Positions 10,630 through 19,223 of a stretch of 64,000 nt of DNA are shown in pieces (the stretch's first letter is position 1; every line of letters begins with the position of its first letter). The notes under the pieces are model-generated. The model had not been told where the DNA came from. It was given only the letters and a program-made list of their open reading frames with translations, and did no database searches. Origin of the DNA: Desulfoferrobacter suflitae. GTDB lineage: Bacteria > Desulfobacterota > Syntrophobacteria > Syntrophobacterales > Syntrophobacteraceae. The stretch covers positions 248,001 to 312,000 of the forward strand of contig NZ_JAIBKA010000004.1 in assembly GCF_022603395.1 (NCBI RefSeq), in the 5' to 3' direction. Position numbers and translations under genes: made by a program.

Positions 10630-10892
10630 CGTCGCACACCCGGCGCGACGAAACCCGGCACCTGCCACACTTGGTGAGAACAGCATCGATGCAAACCTGA
10701 GATTTTCCGCCAACCGGTGCAGGCTCTCCCCTGACCCCGCGCCCGGCCCCAGAGCGGCAAGCCATGCGAAAATGTTAGCGGTTGCCTTTGGAACTCTTTC
10801 ATTCGCCGGTTGCTTCTGGTACCTTCTGTTCGCGCGAACATTCGCACCACCAGCATGACACTGCCTGATTTGCATCCGATGGGCCCGGCACA

Positions 10893-12461
10893 ATGAGCGA
10901 CGACCACGTCAGTCCTTTCGACAATGTGCGGTTTTCACTGCGCCTGAAGATCTTTCTTATCGCCATGATCCCGGCCGGCATTCTGCTCTTCGCCATCCTG
11001 CAGAATTACCTCCACCTCAATTCGCTGGGGCAAAGTGCGCAACTGATCCTCTCGGAAAACTACAAAAGCATCCAGGCAGCCCATGAAATCAGGGCGCATA
11101 TCGACAAGGCTCAAAACGACATTCTCTCGCTGTTATTCCTGCATCGACAAGGACCCGGTGCTGCATCCGACTCTGCGAGAAGGATTTTAGACCTGCTCGG
11201 AATCTGCCGGGCGAACATCACCGAGCCAGAGGAAGAACCCATTATTGCAGCACTGCACGCGACCCACAGGCGCTACCAGGCTTTGGTTGAGCGGTTGTCG
11301 GGTTTGCCGCGGCCCGGCAGGCAGACCGAATCCTACGCGATCTATTACAATTTCATCGCTCTTATCGGCGAATTTAATGCCGCTTTGAACCAGCTTGTTG
11401 CCATCAATGAAAAAGCCATGGAAAGGGCGGATCTGCGGACGCAGGAATTCGCCGGCCACGCTCTCAAGTTTTCCATGGTGCTGCTCATATCCGCAATTCT
11501 GTTCGCGGTCATTCTCAGTTATCTGTTGTCCCTGAAGATCTCTCGCCCACTCACCAGTCTCGCCCGCGGCATTGCCGACATCAGGGAAGGCAGCGGCGAC
11601 TACCCGCGATTTGTCGTCACCACTCAGGATGAGATCGGTTATTTGACTTCAGAATTCAACCGCCTGCTGGATCGACTGAAACATTACGACCAGCTCAGCG
11701 CCGACGAGTTGATGGCGGAAAAACTGAAGGTACGCCAGGCGGAAGAAGCCAAGGCACGATTCATTGCTGACCTCTCCCATCAGCTCAAGACGCCGATGAC
11801 TTCACTTGCCATGAGCATCAACATCCTTGCCGACAAGCTTCAGGGGGTTTTCGAGGCGCGATATGAGCGGCTCTTGCAGACCGCCAAAGAAGACTGTACG
11901 AGGCTCTCGACGCTGATCACCGAACTGGTCGATGCGGCTAGACTGGACGCCATAGGGAAGCCGCCCAGCAAAGAACTGCTCCGTTTGGATGAAATCGTTG
12001 GGGAGTGCATCAAAGTTCTCCAGCCTCAGGCGGATGAAAAGAATATTCGGCTTGAAACGGAATTACAACCTGACCTGCCGCCGGTGACCATCGATTCACT
12101 GAGATTCCCCTGGGTGCTCACCAACCTGCTGGGCAACGCCATCCGTTATAGTCAAAGGGGAGACAAAGTAGTTTTGTGTGCGAGCAAGGTCGGGGATCGG
12201 TGTTATTTTCAATGCATCGACGCCGGAACCGGAATCGATGAAAAATATCTCCCTCGAATATTCGACCGGTTCAGCCAGTTCTCGAACCGAAAAAGCCGTG
12301 ATACCATTGGGTTGGGTCTTGCCATAGTGAAGGAGATCATTCAGCAGCATGGAGGCGACATAAGAGTGGAAAGCCGCGTGGGTAGAGGAACCACCTTCAC
12401 CTTCTGGATTCCTTTTGGGACGGAGCAAAGCGATGACCAAAGTGCTGGTAGTGGACGATGA
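10893..12461 (+). CDS. KinB-like sensor histidine kinase
   Basis: A 522-residue membrane kinase. Order: an N-terminal transmembrane segment near 20-40, a periplasmic helical sensor domain with the phrase ILSENYKSIQAAHEI that resembles the KinB sensor family, a second membrane segment near 190-215, HAMP (about 215-270), HisKA with phospho-acceptor His296 in SHQLKTPMTS, and a full HATPase with an N box (LLGNAIRYS) and G boxes (DAGTGI, GLGLAI). The downstream NtrC-type regulator overlaps its end by 29 bases, so the two form a two-component pair. The ligand is unknown. A second kinase with a similar sensor lies at 13973. Confidence 0.9.
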   Translation: MSDDHVSPFDNVRFSLRLKIFLIAMIPAGILLFAILQNYLHLNSLGQSAQLILSENYKSIQAAHEIRAHIDKAQNDILSLLFLHRQGPGAASDSARRILDLLGICRANITEPEEEPIIAALHATHRRYQALVERLSGLPRPGRQTESYAIYYNFIALIGEFNAALNQLVAINEKAMERADLRTQEFAGHALKFSMVLLISAILFAVILSYLLSLKISRPLTSLARGIADIREGSGDYPRFVVTTQDEIGYLTSEFNRLLDRLKHYDQLSADELMAEKLKVRQAEEAKARFIADLSHQLKTPMTSLAMSINILADKLQGVFEARYERLLQTAKEDCTRLSTLITELVDAARLDAIGKPPSKELLRLDEIVGECIKVLQPQADEKNIRLETELQPDLPPVTIDSLRFPWVLTNLLGNAIRYSQRGDKVVLCASKVGDRCYFQCIDAGTGIDEKYLPRIFDRFSQFSNRKSRDTIGLGLAIVKEIIQQHGGDIRVESRVGRGTTFTFWIPFGTEQSDDQSAGSGR

Positions 12462-13770
12462 TGAAAACATCCTGACCACGCTGCAGATTCATCTGGAGGA
12501 TCTTGGCCTGGCGGTGTCTCTGGCCCGTTGCGGCAGGGAGGGAATCGAAATCTTTCGTAGGCTTCAACCGGAAATCGTGTTGCTTGACCTGAAGCTTCCC
12601 GACATGGATGGCATGGACGTTTTGCAAGAGCTGTCGACGGCCGGGGCGAAGAGTTTTGTAGCGGTGATCACGGCCTATGCTACTATCGATACGGCTGTGC
12701 AGGCGATCAAGCTGGGCGCCTTCGACTACCTGCCAAAACCCTTCACTCCTGCACAGGTCTCTCACCTCATCGAGATGATCAATAGAGTCCGGGGGCTCGA
12801 GTCCGAGGTTCAAACTCTCAAGGAGAAGCTGAAGGGCGTCCTGCAGGAGGGCGATTTTATCACGGCCAGCCGCAATGTGCGAAGTATCCTGCGAACGGTC
12901 AGGCAGGTGGCCGATTCCGATGCGAACATTCTACTCAGCGGCGAAAGCGGCACGGGCAAAGGGGTTCTTGCCCGGCTGATCCACTCCTGGAGCCCTCGCA
13001 AGGACGGCCCGTTCATCACCGTGGACTGCGCTGCGCTGCAGGAAAATCTGCTCGAAAGCGATCTTTTCGGACACGTGAAGGGGGCCTTCACGGGAGCCAT
13101 TCGGGACAAGGTGGGCAAGCTGGAATTGGCCAATGGCGGCACCGTCTTTCTGGATGAGGTGTCGGAAATGTCACCTGCCGTTCAGGCCAAGTTCCTGCAC
13201 TTTCTGCAGTACAGAGAGTTCGAGAGGCTCGGAGATGTGCGCACCATCCATGTGGATCTGCGGGTAATCGCCGCCACCAACCGCGAACTGGAAGAACGGG
13301 TGCAGGAAAAGCTTTTCCGGAAGGATCTTTTCTACCGGCTCAACGTGGTGGAAATTTTCATGCCTCCTTTGCGCGAGCGGCCTGAAGATATCCCCCTGCT
13401 GGCTGAACATTATTTGTCCTTATTTGCAAAGCAAAACAATAAAAATGTCAGCAGGATAACAGAGCAGGCCAGGGACAGCTTGCGCGCCTATCCGTGGCCG
13501 GGCAATATTCGCGAACTGATCAACGTCATCCACAGGGGAACCATCTTGTCGCGTGACAAATGCCTCAGCATCGAGGACCTTCCCCAGCACATTGCACATT
13601 ACAGGGCCTCTGCGCAGCATGGCGAAGAACTGGCGAGCCTTGCCGATATCGAGCGCCTCCATATTCGGAAAGTGCTGCTGCACACGACCTCACTCGAAGA
13701 AGCGGCCCAGGTGCTGGGCATTGATCCGACCACTTTGTGGCGCAAGCGCAAAAAATACCAACTCGATTAG
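12433..13770 (+). CDS. sigma-54-dependent response regulator (NtrC family)
   Basis: A 445-residue activator. Receiver domain (1-120) with VVDDDEN and LLDLKLPD carrying the phospho-acceptor Asp; AAA+ domain with Walker A GESGTGKG at 170-177, the sigma-54 contact loop GAFTGA at 217-222 and Walker B GGTVFLDEV; C-terminal Fis-type helix-turn-helix (EEAAQVLGIDPTTLWRKRKK). I start at ATG 12433, which has GGAG 8 bases upstream, rather than an earlier TTG in frame. It overlaps the upstream kinase gene. Two TGCA palindromes and a -24/-12 promoter lie just downstream, so it probably drives the next operon. Confidence 0.93.
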   Translation: MTKVLVVDDDENILTTLQIHLEDLGLAVSLARCGREGIEIFRRLQPEIVLLDLKLPDMDGMDVLQELSTAGAKSFVAVITAYATIDTAVQAIKLGAFDYLPKPFTPAQVSHLIEMINRVRGLESEVQTLKEKLKGVLQEGDFITASRNVRSILRTVRQVADSDANILLSGESGTGKGVLARLIHSWSPRKDGPFITVDCAALQENLLESDLFGHVKGAFTGAIRDKVGKLELANGGTVFLDEVSEMSPAVQAKFLHFLQYREFERLGDVRTIHVDLRVIAATNRELEERVQEKLFRKDLFYRLNVVEIFMPPLRERPEDIPLLAEHYLSLFAKQNNKNVSRITEQARDSLRAYPWPGNIRELINVIHRGTILSRDKCLSIEDLPQHIAHYRASAQHGEELASLADIERLHIRKVLLHTTSLEEAAQVLGIDPTTLWRKRKKYQLD

Positions 13771-13774
13771 TCCT

Positions 13775-13808
13775 TGCATTCTGCAGGACGCATTCCCTGC
13801 ATTTTGCA
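13775..13808 (+). promoter_or_regulatory. candidate upstream activator sites (paired TGCA palindromes)
   Basis: TGCATTCTGCA (13775-13785) and TGCATTTTGCA (13798-13808) are near-identical palindromes spaced 23 bases centre to centre, about two helical turns. They lie about 80-110 bases upstream of a -24 promoter element, the classical placement of enhancer sites for an NtrC-type activator. The regulator encoded immediately upstream is the obvious candidate to bind them. Confidence 0.6.
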
Positions 13809-13885
13809 CGATAGTCCCCCGCAAAACCTCCCCCCACTCCCTCATCAAACCACTATTATCCAGTAATTTCAAAGGATTCGCTTTT

Positions 13886-13900
13886 TGGCACAAAATATGC
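13886..13900 (+). promoter_or_regulatory. candidate sigma-54 promoter
   Basis: TGGCAC, five bases, then ATGC matches the -24/-12 consensus TGGCAC-N5-TTGC with one mismatch. It lies 73 bases upstream of the kinase/TrkA hybrid gene and downstream of the paired palindromes. It would place the K+ uptake operon under the upstream sigma-54 regulator. Confidence 0.6.
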
Positions 13901-13972
13901 CCTCCATCGCAAGCGGCTCTCGAGATTGGGCCGACCATCCAAAGACATGGAGTGAGAAAAGGATTGGCTTCC

Positions 13973-15811
13973 ATGACCTGGACTTTGCGCAGAAAAATCC
14001 TTTCGGGCTATGGTCTGTTTTTGTTCCTCATCGTCATCGTCATTGCCTGGGCGATAACCGACCTGCTCCGTCTCGGGCGTGCAAGTGACGCCATCTTGAG
14101 TGAGAACTACCAAAGCATTCTGGCGGCGGAGCATATGATCAACTCCATAGAGCGGCAGGACAGTGCAATCCTGCTGGTGCTGCTGGGCTTCAGCCAGGAG
14201 GGATTGAATCAGTTTCGTAATAATGAAAGCCAATTTTTGCAGTGGCTGGGCAGAGCCAAAGACAACATCACCATCGAAGGAGAAGGCGCGATACTCGAGC
14301 GTATAGACAGAGGTTATGCTTCCTACCTGGTCTACTTTTCTCAGCTTCGGTCGACGTCAACGGATACTTCCCGGGAAGGGACAGCCTTTTATCACGCAAC
14401 GGTCCTTCCCACCTTCAAGGCGGTACGGGACTCCTGTGACAGCCTGCGTGAACTCAACAGCGAGACCATGTTCAACGCCAGTGCGCGAGCCACCCGCATT
14501 GCTCGAAAGGCCACCGTCTCCATGGGAATCTTTGGTGCATTGGCAGTCGTAACCGGGTTTGGATTCAGCTTGCTGCTTTCGAGCATCATTGCAAAACCGC
14601 TCAAATCGATGATGGAGGCTACTCGGGAGCTGGCCGACGGGCGCTACGACGTGCAGGTGAGGACCAATTCGTCGGATGAGCTGGGGCATCTGGCGCAGGA
14701 ATTCAATGCCATGACACGAAAACTCAAGGCTTATCATGAGCTCAACATAGGCGAAATCGTCACGCAGAAGCGCAAGAAGGCTGCGATCATCCGCAGTATT
14801 GATGACGGCATCATCGTTATCGATGCCGATCTGAAGGTTAGCGACATCAATCCGGCTGCATTGCGAGCTTTGGCGACCGACAGCGAACAAGCACTGAACA
14901 GGCATTTCCTGGAAATCGTCAAGCATCAGCCACTGCTCGACCATGTGCGCCAATGCATGGAGTCGGGTGAACCCCCGGTAATTCAGGAGGGCGAGGATAT
15001 TCTTTCCCTTCGTCAGGCACAAACACAGCGTTATTTTCAGTTTTCCATCACGCCCGTCCATGTGGGGGCCGACTCAATGTCCGCAGCGGTGCTGGTGCTG
15101 CGCGATGTGACGCGGCTCAAGGAGCTCGATCGACTCAAGACCGAATTTGTCATGGCTGCTTCCCACGAACTGCGCACCCCTTTGACGAGCATGGGCATGA
15201 GTATCGATCTACTACTGGAAAACGCCGGACAAAAGCTCGATGACAAGGAACAACGGCTGCTCCGGGTAGCCCATGAAGAACTGGAGCGACTGAAGGCTTT
15301 GGTCAGCAACCTCCTCGATCTGTCGAAGATAGAGGCGGGAAAGATGGAAATGGATTTGGAGTTTGTTGCCCCACAGCTGCTGTGCAGCAAGGCTGTGGCC
15401 GTGATGAAGCCCCAGGCGGATGAGAAAGAGATTGAAGTTGCCCTCGAATCCGCTGAAGGGGTGCCGGATGTGCGGGCTGATGCCAATAAAATCACCTGGG
15501 TTTTGACCAACCTCATCTCCAATGCGCTGCGCTACACTGAGCCGGGCGGATATGTGCACCTGCTGGTGGAACAGGTGGGGCCTCAGGTTCACTTCGGTGT
15601 CCGCGACAATGGGAACCTGATGGTCGCCCAGATTGCCAAGAAAATCTTTAAGGTACCCCAGGTGATGGCGCGCGTCTTCGACCCGAAGCGCGCACAGGTC
15701 TACCGGGACTTCGGAATCGAGGGCATATGCCCTATAACCGTTGCAGGGGACGTGTTTCTGGGATCGTATGCAAAACCAGAGAAGTCCTTCGGCAGGGGAG
15801 AGCTCCTGTGA
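13973..15811 (+). CDS. KinB-like histidine kinase fused in frame to a TrkA fragment (likely deletion chimera)
   Basis: A 612-residue frame. Residues 1-545 are a kinase: membrane segment, KinB-like sensor (ILSENYQSILAAEHMI, ERQDSAILLVLLGFSQ), second membrane segment, HAMP, PAS, HisKA with His398 in ASHELRTPLTS, and the N box of the ATPase domain. At about 15605-15613 the sequence switches from the kinase motif VRDNG to NLMVAQIAKKIF, the mid-part of a TrkA Rossmann domain, continuing through ARVFDPKRAQVYRDFGIEG. The kinase G boxes and the TrkA nucleotide-binding N-terminus are both missing. I infer a deletion joining two genes at the shared bases encoding DN-G, or an assembly error. Kinase activity should be lost. 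The start ATG has AAGGA upstream. Confidence 0.8.
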   Translation: MTWTLRRKILSGYGLFLFLIVIVIAWAITDLLRLGRASDAILSENYQSILAAEHMINSIERQDSAILLVLLGFSQEGLNQFRNNESQFLQWLGRAKDNITIEGEGAILERIDRGYASYLVYFSQLRSTSTDTSREGTAFYHATVLPTFKAVRDSCDSLRELNSETMFNASARATRIARKATVSMGIFGALAVVTGFGFSLLLSSIIAKPLKSMMEATRELADGRYDVQVRTNSSDELGHLAQEFNAMTRKLKAYHELNIGEIVTQKRKKAAIIRSIDDGIIVIDADLKVSDINPAALRALATDSEQALNRHFLEIVKHQPLLDHVRQCMESGEPPVIQEGEDILSLRQAQTQRYFQFSITPVHVGADSMSAAVLVLRDVTRLKELDRLKTEFVMAASHELRTPLTSMGMSIDLLLENAGQKLDDKEQRLLRVAHEELERLKALVSNLLDLSKIEAGKMEMDLEFVAPQLLCSKAVAVMKPQADEKEIEVALESAEGVPDVRADANKITWVLTNLISNALRYTEPGGYVHLLVEQVGPQVHFGVRDNGNLMVAQIAKKIFKVPQVMARVFDPKRAQVYRDFGIEGICPITVAGDVFLGSYAKPEKSFGRGELL

Positions 15812-16632
15812 AAATAGTCATCGTGGGGAGGGAAAAGCTGGTCTATTTTTTGGCACGCCTGTTTTCCTCCAAGGGCCACAATGTCATCATCATCAATCAC
15901 GATCAGCGGGAGTGCACTCGACTTGCGCGTCGTCTCAAGAGCACCATCGTGCATGGCGACGGCAGTGACTTGGCGATTCTGCGCGAAGCCGGGGCGCACA
16001 GTGCCGACGCTTTGCTGGCAGCGACCACCAAGGATGAAGACAACCTGGTCATGTGCCAGTTGGCTTGCTTTCATTTTGGAGTGCCGCGTACATTGGCGCT
16101 GGTCAATGATCCCGACAATGAAGAAGTGTTTCAACGGCTGCACATCTCGAGTGCCCTCTCCATCACCAGACTCATCGCTAGTCTCATCGAACAAAAGACG
16201 GATTATGACGACATCATCAACCTGATCCCTGCGGGCGAGGGTAAGCTCAATGTCACTGAAGTCCTGCTCAAGGAGTCCTCTCCAGTGCTCGGGAAACCGG
16301 ATTCTGCTTTATACATCTGTTGCCGGCTTTGCGTCGGGCAGCTTGAACGTGGTCACGAGCCCCATCGCCTGTCTCAACGAACTGACGCATCAGCCCTTCG
16401 ATCTGGCGGCGGTCGCCTTCCATGCTACCAGCCTCAAAGAGCGCAAAGCCCTGGTGGAACTCTGTTTGGTTGTGCGCAAGAACCCGCACTCGGCAAACAC
16501 CCTCCTGACCTGTTTGGTGGCGGGCAAACACCGAGTCTTGCTGGAGAGCCTACAGGACGCAGGGGTTGCTCACGTCATGCTGCTGGAATCCCTGGACGAT
16601 TCCCTCGCGGGGCGCCTGCAATGCTTCGTTGA
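15808..16632 (+). CDS. TrkA-type K+ channel regulatory protein, truncated by frame change
   Basis: GTG start overlapping the preceding stop (GTGA). Residues 1-164 are TrkA-like: a Rossmann NAD-binding domain (KIVIVGREKLVYFLARLF, IIINHDQREC, HGDGSDLAILREAG) and the beginning of the TrkA_C domain (EGKLNVTEVLLKESSPVLGK). From about base 16297 the reading frame no longer encodes TrkA; the remaining 110 residues are antisense-like filler and the real coding continues in another frame as a different protein. The gene therefore looks truncated by a second deletion. It would normally gate a KtrB/TrkH K+ transporter, which lies 0.25 kb downstream. Confidence 0.7.
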   Translation: MKIVIVGREKLVYFLARLFSSKGHNVIIINHDQRECTRLARRLKSTIVHGDGSDLAILREAGAHSADALLAATTKDEDNLVMCQLACFHFGVPRTLALVNDPDNEEVFQRLHISSALSITRLIASLIEQKTDYDDIINLIPAGEGKLNVTEVLLKESSPVLGKPDSALYICCRLCVGQLERGHEPHRLSQRTDASALRSGGGRLPCYQPQRAQSPGGTLFGCAQEPALGKHPPDLFGGGQTPSLAGEPTGRRGCSRHAAGIPGRFPRGAPAMLR

Positions 16633-16882
16633 AAATCGTACGGGAGCGTTCGCCACAGACAATGTTCTTGCCGAGATTTGTCCGTATATCCATTACGTTC
16701 CCATCAGTCGTCGGCGTGAAATCCTCTACTGCCGCGCCTATCGAGATCGCCTGGTGCTGGGGCCGCATCTGTTGAATCTCTATTGCGAAACGCGCACCTT
16801 CAGTGACTGCCCCTATTACAGGCAACCCAAATTTGCCAAAAGACCCCGGGGCCAGCAAACGAGAAACCCTTGGAATACATGA
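16250..16882 (+). CDS. hypothetical protein, probably missing its N-terminus
   Basis: Real coding appears to begin near base 16297 (RILLYTSVAGFASGSLNVV) and runs to 16882; the residues before that belong to the overlapping TrkA frame. The segment FDLAAVAFHATSLKERKALVELCLVVRKNPHSA reads like a receiver-like alpha/beta domain, followed by a Cys-containing C-terminus (CPYIHY, CRAYRDR, SDCPYYRQPK). I do not recognise a named family. Its own start codon seems to have been lost in the junction with the truncated trkA gene. It overlaps the start of ktrB. Confidence 0.55.
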   Translation: MSLKSCSRSPLQCSGNRILLYTSVAGFASGSLNVVTSPIACLNELTHQPFDLAAVAFHATSLKERKALVELCLVVRKNPHSANTLLTCLVAGKHRVLLESLQDAGVAHVMLLESLDDSLAGRLQCFVENRTGAFATDNVLAEICPYIHYVPISRRREILYCRAYRDRLVLGPHLLNLYCETRTFSDCPYYRQPKFAKRPRGQQTRNPWNT

Positions 16883-18255
16883 TCATGCCTCAGCCGATCG
16901 TTGCACGCATACAGAACATTCATCCGGCAAAACTGGTCCTGATGAGCTATTTGGCCGTGATTGCGGCCGGCACGGCCCTTTTGACACTCCCATGCGCCAC
17001 CGCGTCCGGCACCATCGCATGGCATGACGCCTTGTTCACCGCGACTTCCGCCGTCTGTGTCACCGGCCTGGTGGTAGTGGATACCGGTACCTACTTCACC
17101 CTGTTCGGCCAGCTGGTGATCCTCACCCTCATCCAGTTCGGCGGGCTCGGGATCATGACCTTTACGGTGACGGTTTTCCTCACCATGGGCAGGAGAGTTC
17201 CCCTGAAACAGCGCATGATCATGCAGGAGACTTTTGCCCACACCCCGCGCGCAGACATCTTTCAACTGACAAAGGCCATTTTTGCCTTCACCTTTGCTGT
17301 TGAGTTGTTGGGTGCCTTGCTGCTGTGGCTCATTTGGCTGGAAGAATTCGCCTTTCCCACAGCGCTCTATCACGCTTTATTTCATTCCGTATCCGCCTTC
17401 TGCAACGCAGGTTTTTCTTTGTTCCCAGGGAGCTTCGTTGGTTATCGGGGTGCGTTGCCCCTCAATGCGGTCATTTGCAGCCTGATCGTGCTTGGTGGTA
17501 TCGGCTTTCCGGTGGTCTATGAAATCCAGCTCAGGATTTCCGGGCAGGGACGCAGGAACAAAGTGAGCGTGCAGTTGCGCGTGGTTGTGTTGACCACGCT
17601 GATTCTGATCATGGCGGGCGCGGCGCTCCTGCTTTGGAGTGAATGGCATTACGCCCTCAAAGCCTATTCGTTCGGGGACGGTTTGCTCATTGCACTGTTT
17701 CAATCCATTACCTGCCGCACCGCCGGATTCAACACCATCGATATTTCCAGCTTACGCAATGCCAGCCTGGCCCTGATGATTTTTCTCATGTTTGTTGGAG
17801 CTTCCCCGGGTTCCTGTGGCGGTGGAGTCAAGACCACCACCCTCGCACTCCTTGGCGCCTTTACCTGGAGTCGGCTGCGCGGCCGGTTTCGCGTGAATAT
17901 GTATCACAAAAGCATTCCTGCCGAGACCGTAACCAAAAGCGTCTCCCTGGTTTTACTCGCTTTTGGTCTCATTTGTGGAGTCTTCTTCCTTCTGCTGTTG
18001 ACCCATCCGGTTGGTTCCAGCCTCATCGTCGAAAGGACTCAATTCATTGAGATTCTGTTTGAAGTGGTGTCGGCATTCGGGACCGTCGGGCTTTCCATGG
18101 GGGTCACTGCGGACTTGAGTGTATCTGGTAAGTTATTGATTATCTTAATGATGCTGATTGGCAGAGTGGGTGTTTTCACTTTTGCCTATGTGATCGCCGG
18201 TACCGAAGCGCGCGCGGGCGTCCAATACGCCGAGCAGAACCTTATGATCGGCTAA
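16879..18255 (+). CDS. ktrB: KtrB/TrkH-type K+ uptake subunit
   Basis: A 458-residue polytopic K+ transporter. The four selectivity-filter repeats are visible: TSAVCVTGLVV, HSVSAFCNAGFSLF, QSITCRTAGFNTID and EVVSAFGTVGLSMG, together with the intramembrane loop GASPGSCGGGVKTTT. I use ATG 16879; an upstream TTG at 16870 and ATG at 16885 are alternatives since no strong ribosome site decides. It is followed after 12 bases by ktrA, the regulatory subunit, so both likely form a KtrAB-type channel. Confidence 0.92.
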   Translation: MIMPQPIVARIQNIHPAKLVLMSYLAVIAAGTALLTLPCATASGTIAWHDALFTATSAVCVTGLVVVDTGTYFTLFGQLVILTLIQFGGLGIMTFTVTVFLTMGRRVPLKQRMIMQETFAHTPRADIFQLTKAIFAFTFAVELLGALLLWLIWLEEFAFPTALYHALFHSVSAFCNAGFSLFPGSFVGYRGALPLNAVICSLIVLGGIGFPVVYEIQLRISGQGRRNKVSVQLRVVVLTTLILIMAGAALLLWSEWHYALKAYSFGDGLLIALFQSITCRTAGFNTIDISSLRNASLALMIFLMFVGASPGSCGGGVKTTTLALLGAFTWSRLRGRFRVNMYHKSIPAETVTKSVSLVLLAFGLICGVFFLLLLTHPVGSSLIVERTQFIEILFEVVSAFGTVGLSMGVTADLSVSGKLLIILMMLIGRVGVFTFAYVIAGTEARAGVQYAEQNLMIG

Positions 18256-18267
18256 GGAGAACAGTCA

Positions 18268-18930
18268 ATGAAGCGATTTGCGGTAATAGGTCTGGGAAAG
18301 TTTGGCTTTCATGTGGCACGAACTCTGTACGAGGAGGGCAACGAGGTGGTCGCCGTCGACATGGATCAGAGCCGCATTCAGGAAATTGACCCCGTTTGTA
18401 CCGAAGCGCTTGTCCTGGACGCAAGGGACAAGGACCGCATGGGTTCGCTGGGCTTGGACGAGATGGACGCGGTGGTGGTGAGCTGCGGTGAGGATATCAG
18501 CACCAGCGTGCTGGTCACCCTGTATTTGCAGGAAATCGGCGTAAAGCGAATCCTCGCCAAGGCGGTGGATGAGGATCATGGGAAAATACTCAAAAAGGTC
18601 GGCGCAACCGAGGTCATCCATCCGGAAAAATCCATGGCCGTCAAGGTGGCGCAGGGACTGTCCCGTCCCAATATCCTCGATTTCATCCCGTTGGCGGAGG
18701 ATTATACCCTCTTGCAGATAGCGCCTCCCCGCGCCTTTATCGGCAAGTCTCTGAAGCAGCTCAATCTGCGCGCCAAGTACAACGTGCATGTGATCGCCAT
18801 CGAGGAAGTCCTCGCCGATAATATCGTGCTCGTGCCTCCTGCCGAATTTGTGATCAAGGACAGCGACATACTCATCATGCTGGGTAAAGCTCAGGACATC
18901 AAGCGCATCAAGGATCTGAATTCCTATTGA
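18268..18930 (+). CDS. ktrA: KtrA-type K+ channel regulatory subunit
   Basis: A 220-residue protein of normal KtrA length. The N-terminal RCK/KTN domain starts with AVIGLGKFGFHVA (GxGxxG nucleotide motif) and AVDMDQSRIQEI, and the C-terminal half is an RCK_C domain (FIGKSLKQLNLRAKYNVHVI). The ribosome site AAGGAG is 9 bases upstream. It lies 12 bases after ktrB and is intact, unlike the upstream TrkA genes. It binds ATP/ADP or NAD(H) and gates K+ flow through KtrB in the inner membrane. Confidence 0.93.
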   Translation: MKRFAVIGLGKFGFHVARTLYEEGNEVVAVDMDQSRIQEIDPVCTEALVLDARDKDRMGSLGLDEMDAVVVSCGEDISTSVLVTLYLQEIGVKRILAKAVDEDHGKILKKVGATEVIHPEKSMAVKVAQGLSRPNILDFIPLAEDYTLLQIAPPRAFIGKSLKQLNLRAKYNVHVIAIEEVLADNIVLVPPAEFVIKDSDILIMLGKAQDIKRIKDLNSY

Positions 18931-18958
18931 CGCCACACCTTCGACTTGCCGTGAGAAG

Positions 18959-19054
18959 TCTTATTTTCGTCATCTGGAATTCTACGAAGCCGCAAGGGTG
19001 CTGAAAGAAGATGGCGTTTTGATTGTTGGCATGATCAGCCGGGAAAGTCTCTGA
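18959..19054 (+). pseudogene. remnant of a SAM-dependent methyltransferase
   Basis: The plus-strand frame reads YEAARVLKEDGVLIVGMISRESL before a stop. This matches the late part of class I methyltransferases (RVLKPGGxLIVG). No start, SAM-binding motif or C-terminus is present, so it is a decayed fragment lying behind ktrA. Confidence 0.5.
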
Positions 19055-19065
19055 GGATCTGTTTC

Positions 19066-19149
19066 ATAAGCGGGTTCCGTCCAAGAAATGACGACTCTGA
19101 TATTGACATCCTCATTGTGCTCCCATATAAACGTACATTAATATGGTAA
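19066..19149 (+). pseudogene. possible remnant of a nucleotidyltransferase domain
   Basis: The frame reads GFRPRNDDSDIDILIVLPYK before TAA, resembling the GSRARG-(x)n-SDxDL motif of MNT-type nucleotidyltransferases. It is too short to be a gene and also carries the promoter of the arsR-type gene, so the resemblance may be chance. Confidence 0.35.
19103..19131 (+). promoter_or_regulatory. sigma-70 promoter of the arsR-selenoprotein operon
   Basis: TTGACA (19103-19108), a 17-base spacer and TATAAA (19126-19131) give a near-perfect housekeeping promoter. The next gene on this strand is the ArsR-type regulator at 19224. The leader contains the palindromic ATTAATAT just after the predicted start point, a possible operator. 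Confidence 0.7.
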
Positions 19150-19223
19150 TGAGTGCAGGGTCTATGCGCCTTTCTGTGCACTCGAAAAAGCGCCATTCAG
19201 GCATCGAAAATGGATGGTTTTTC

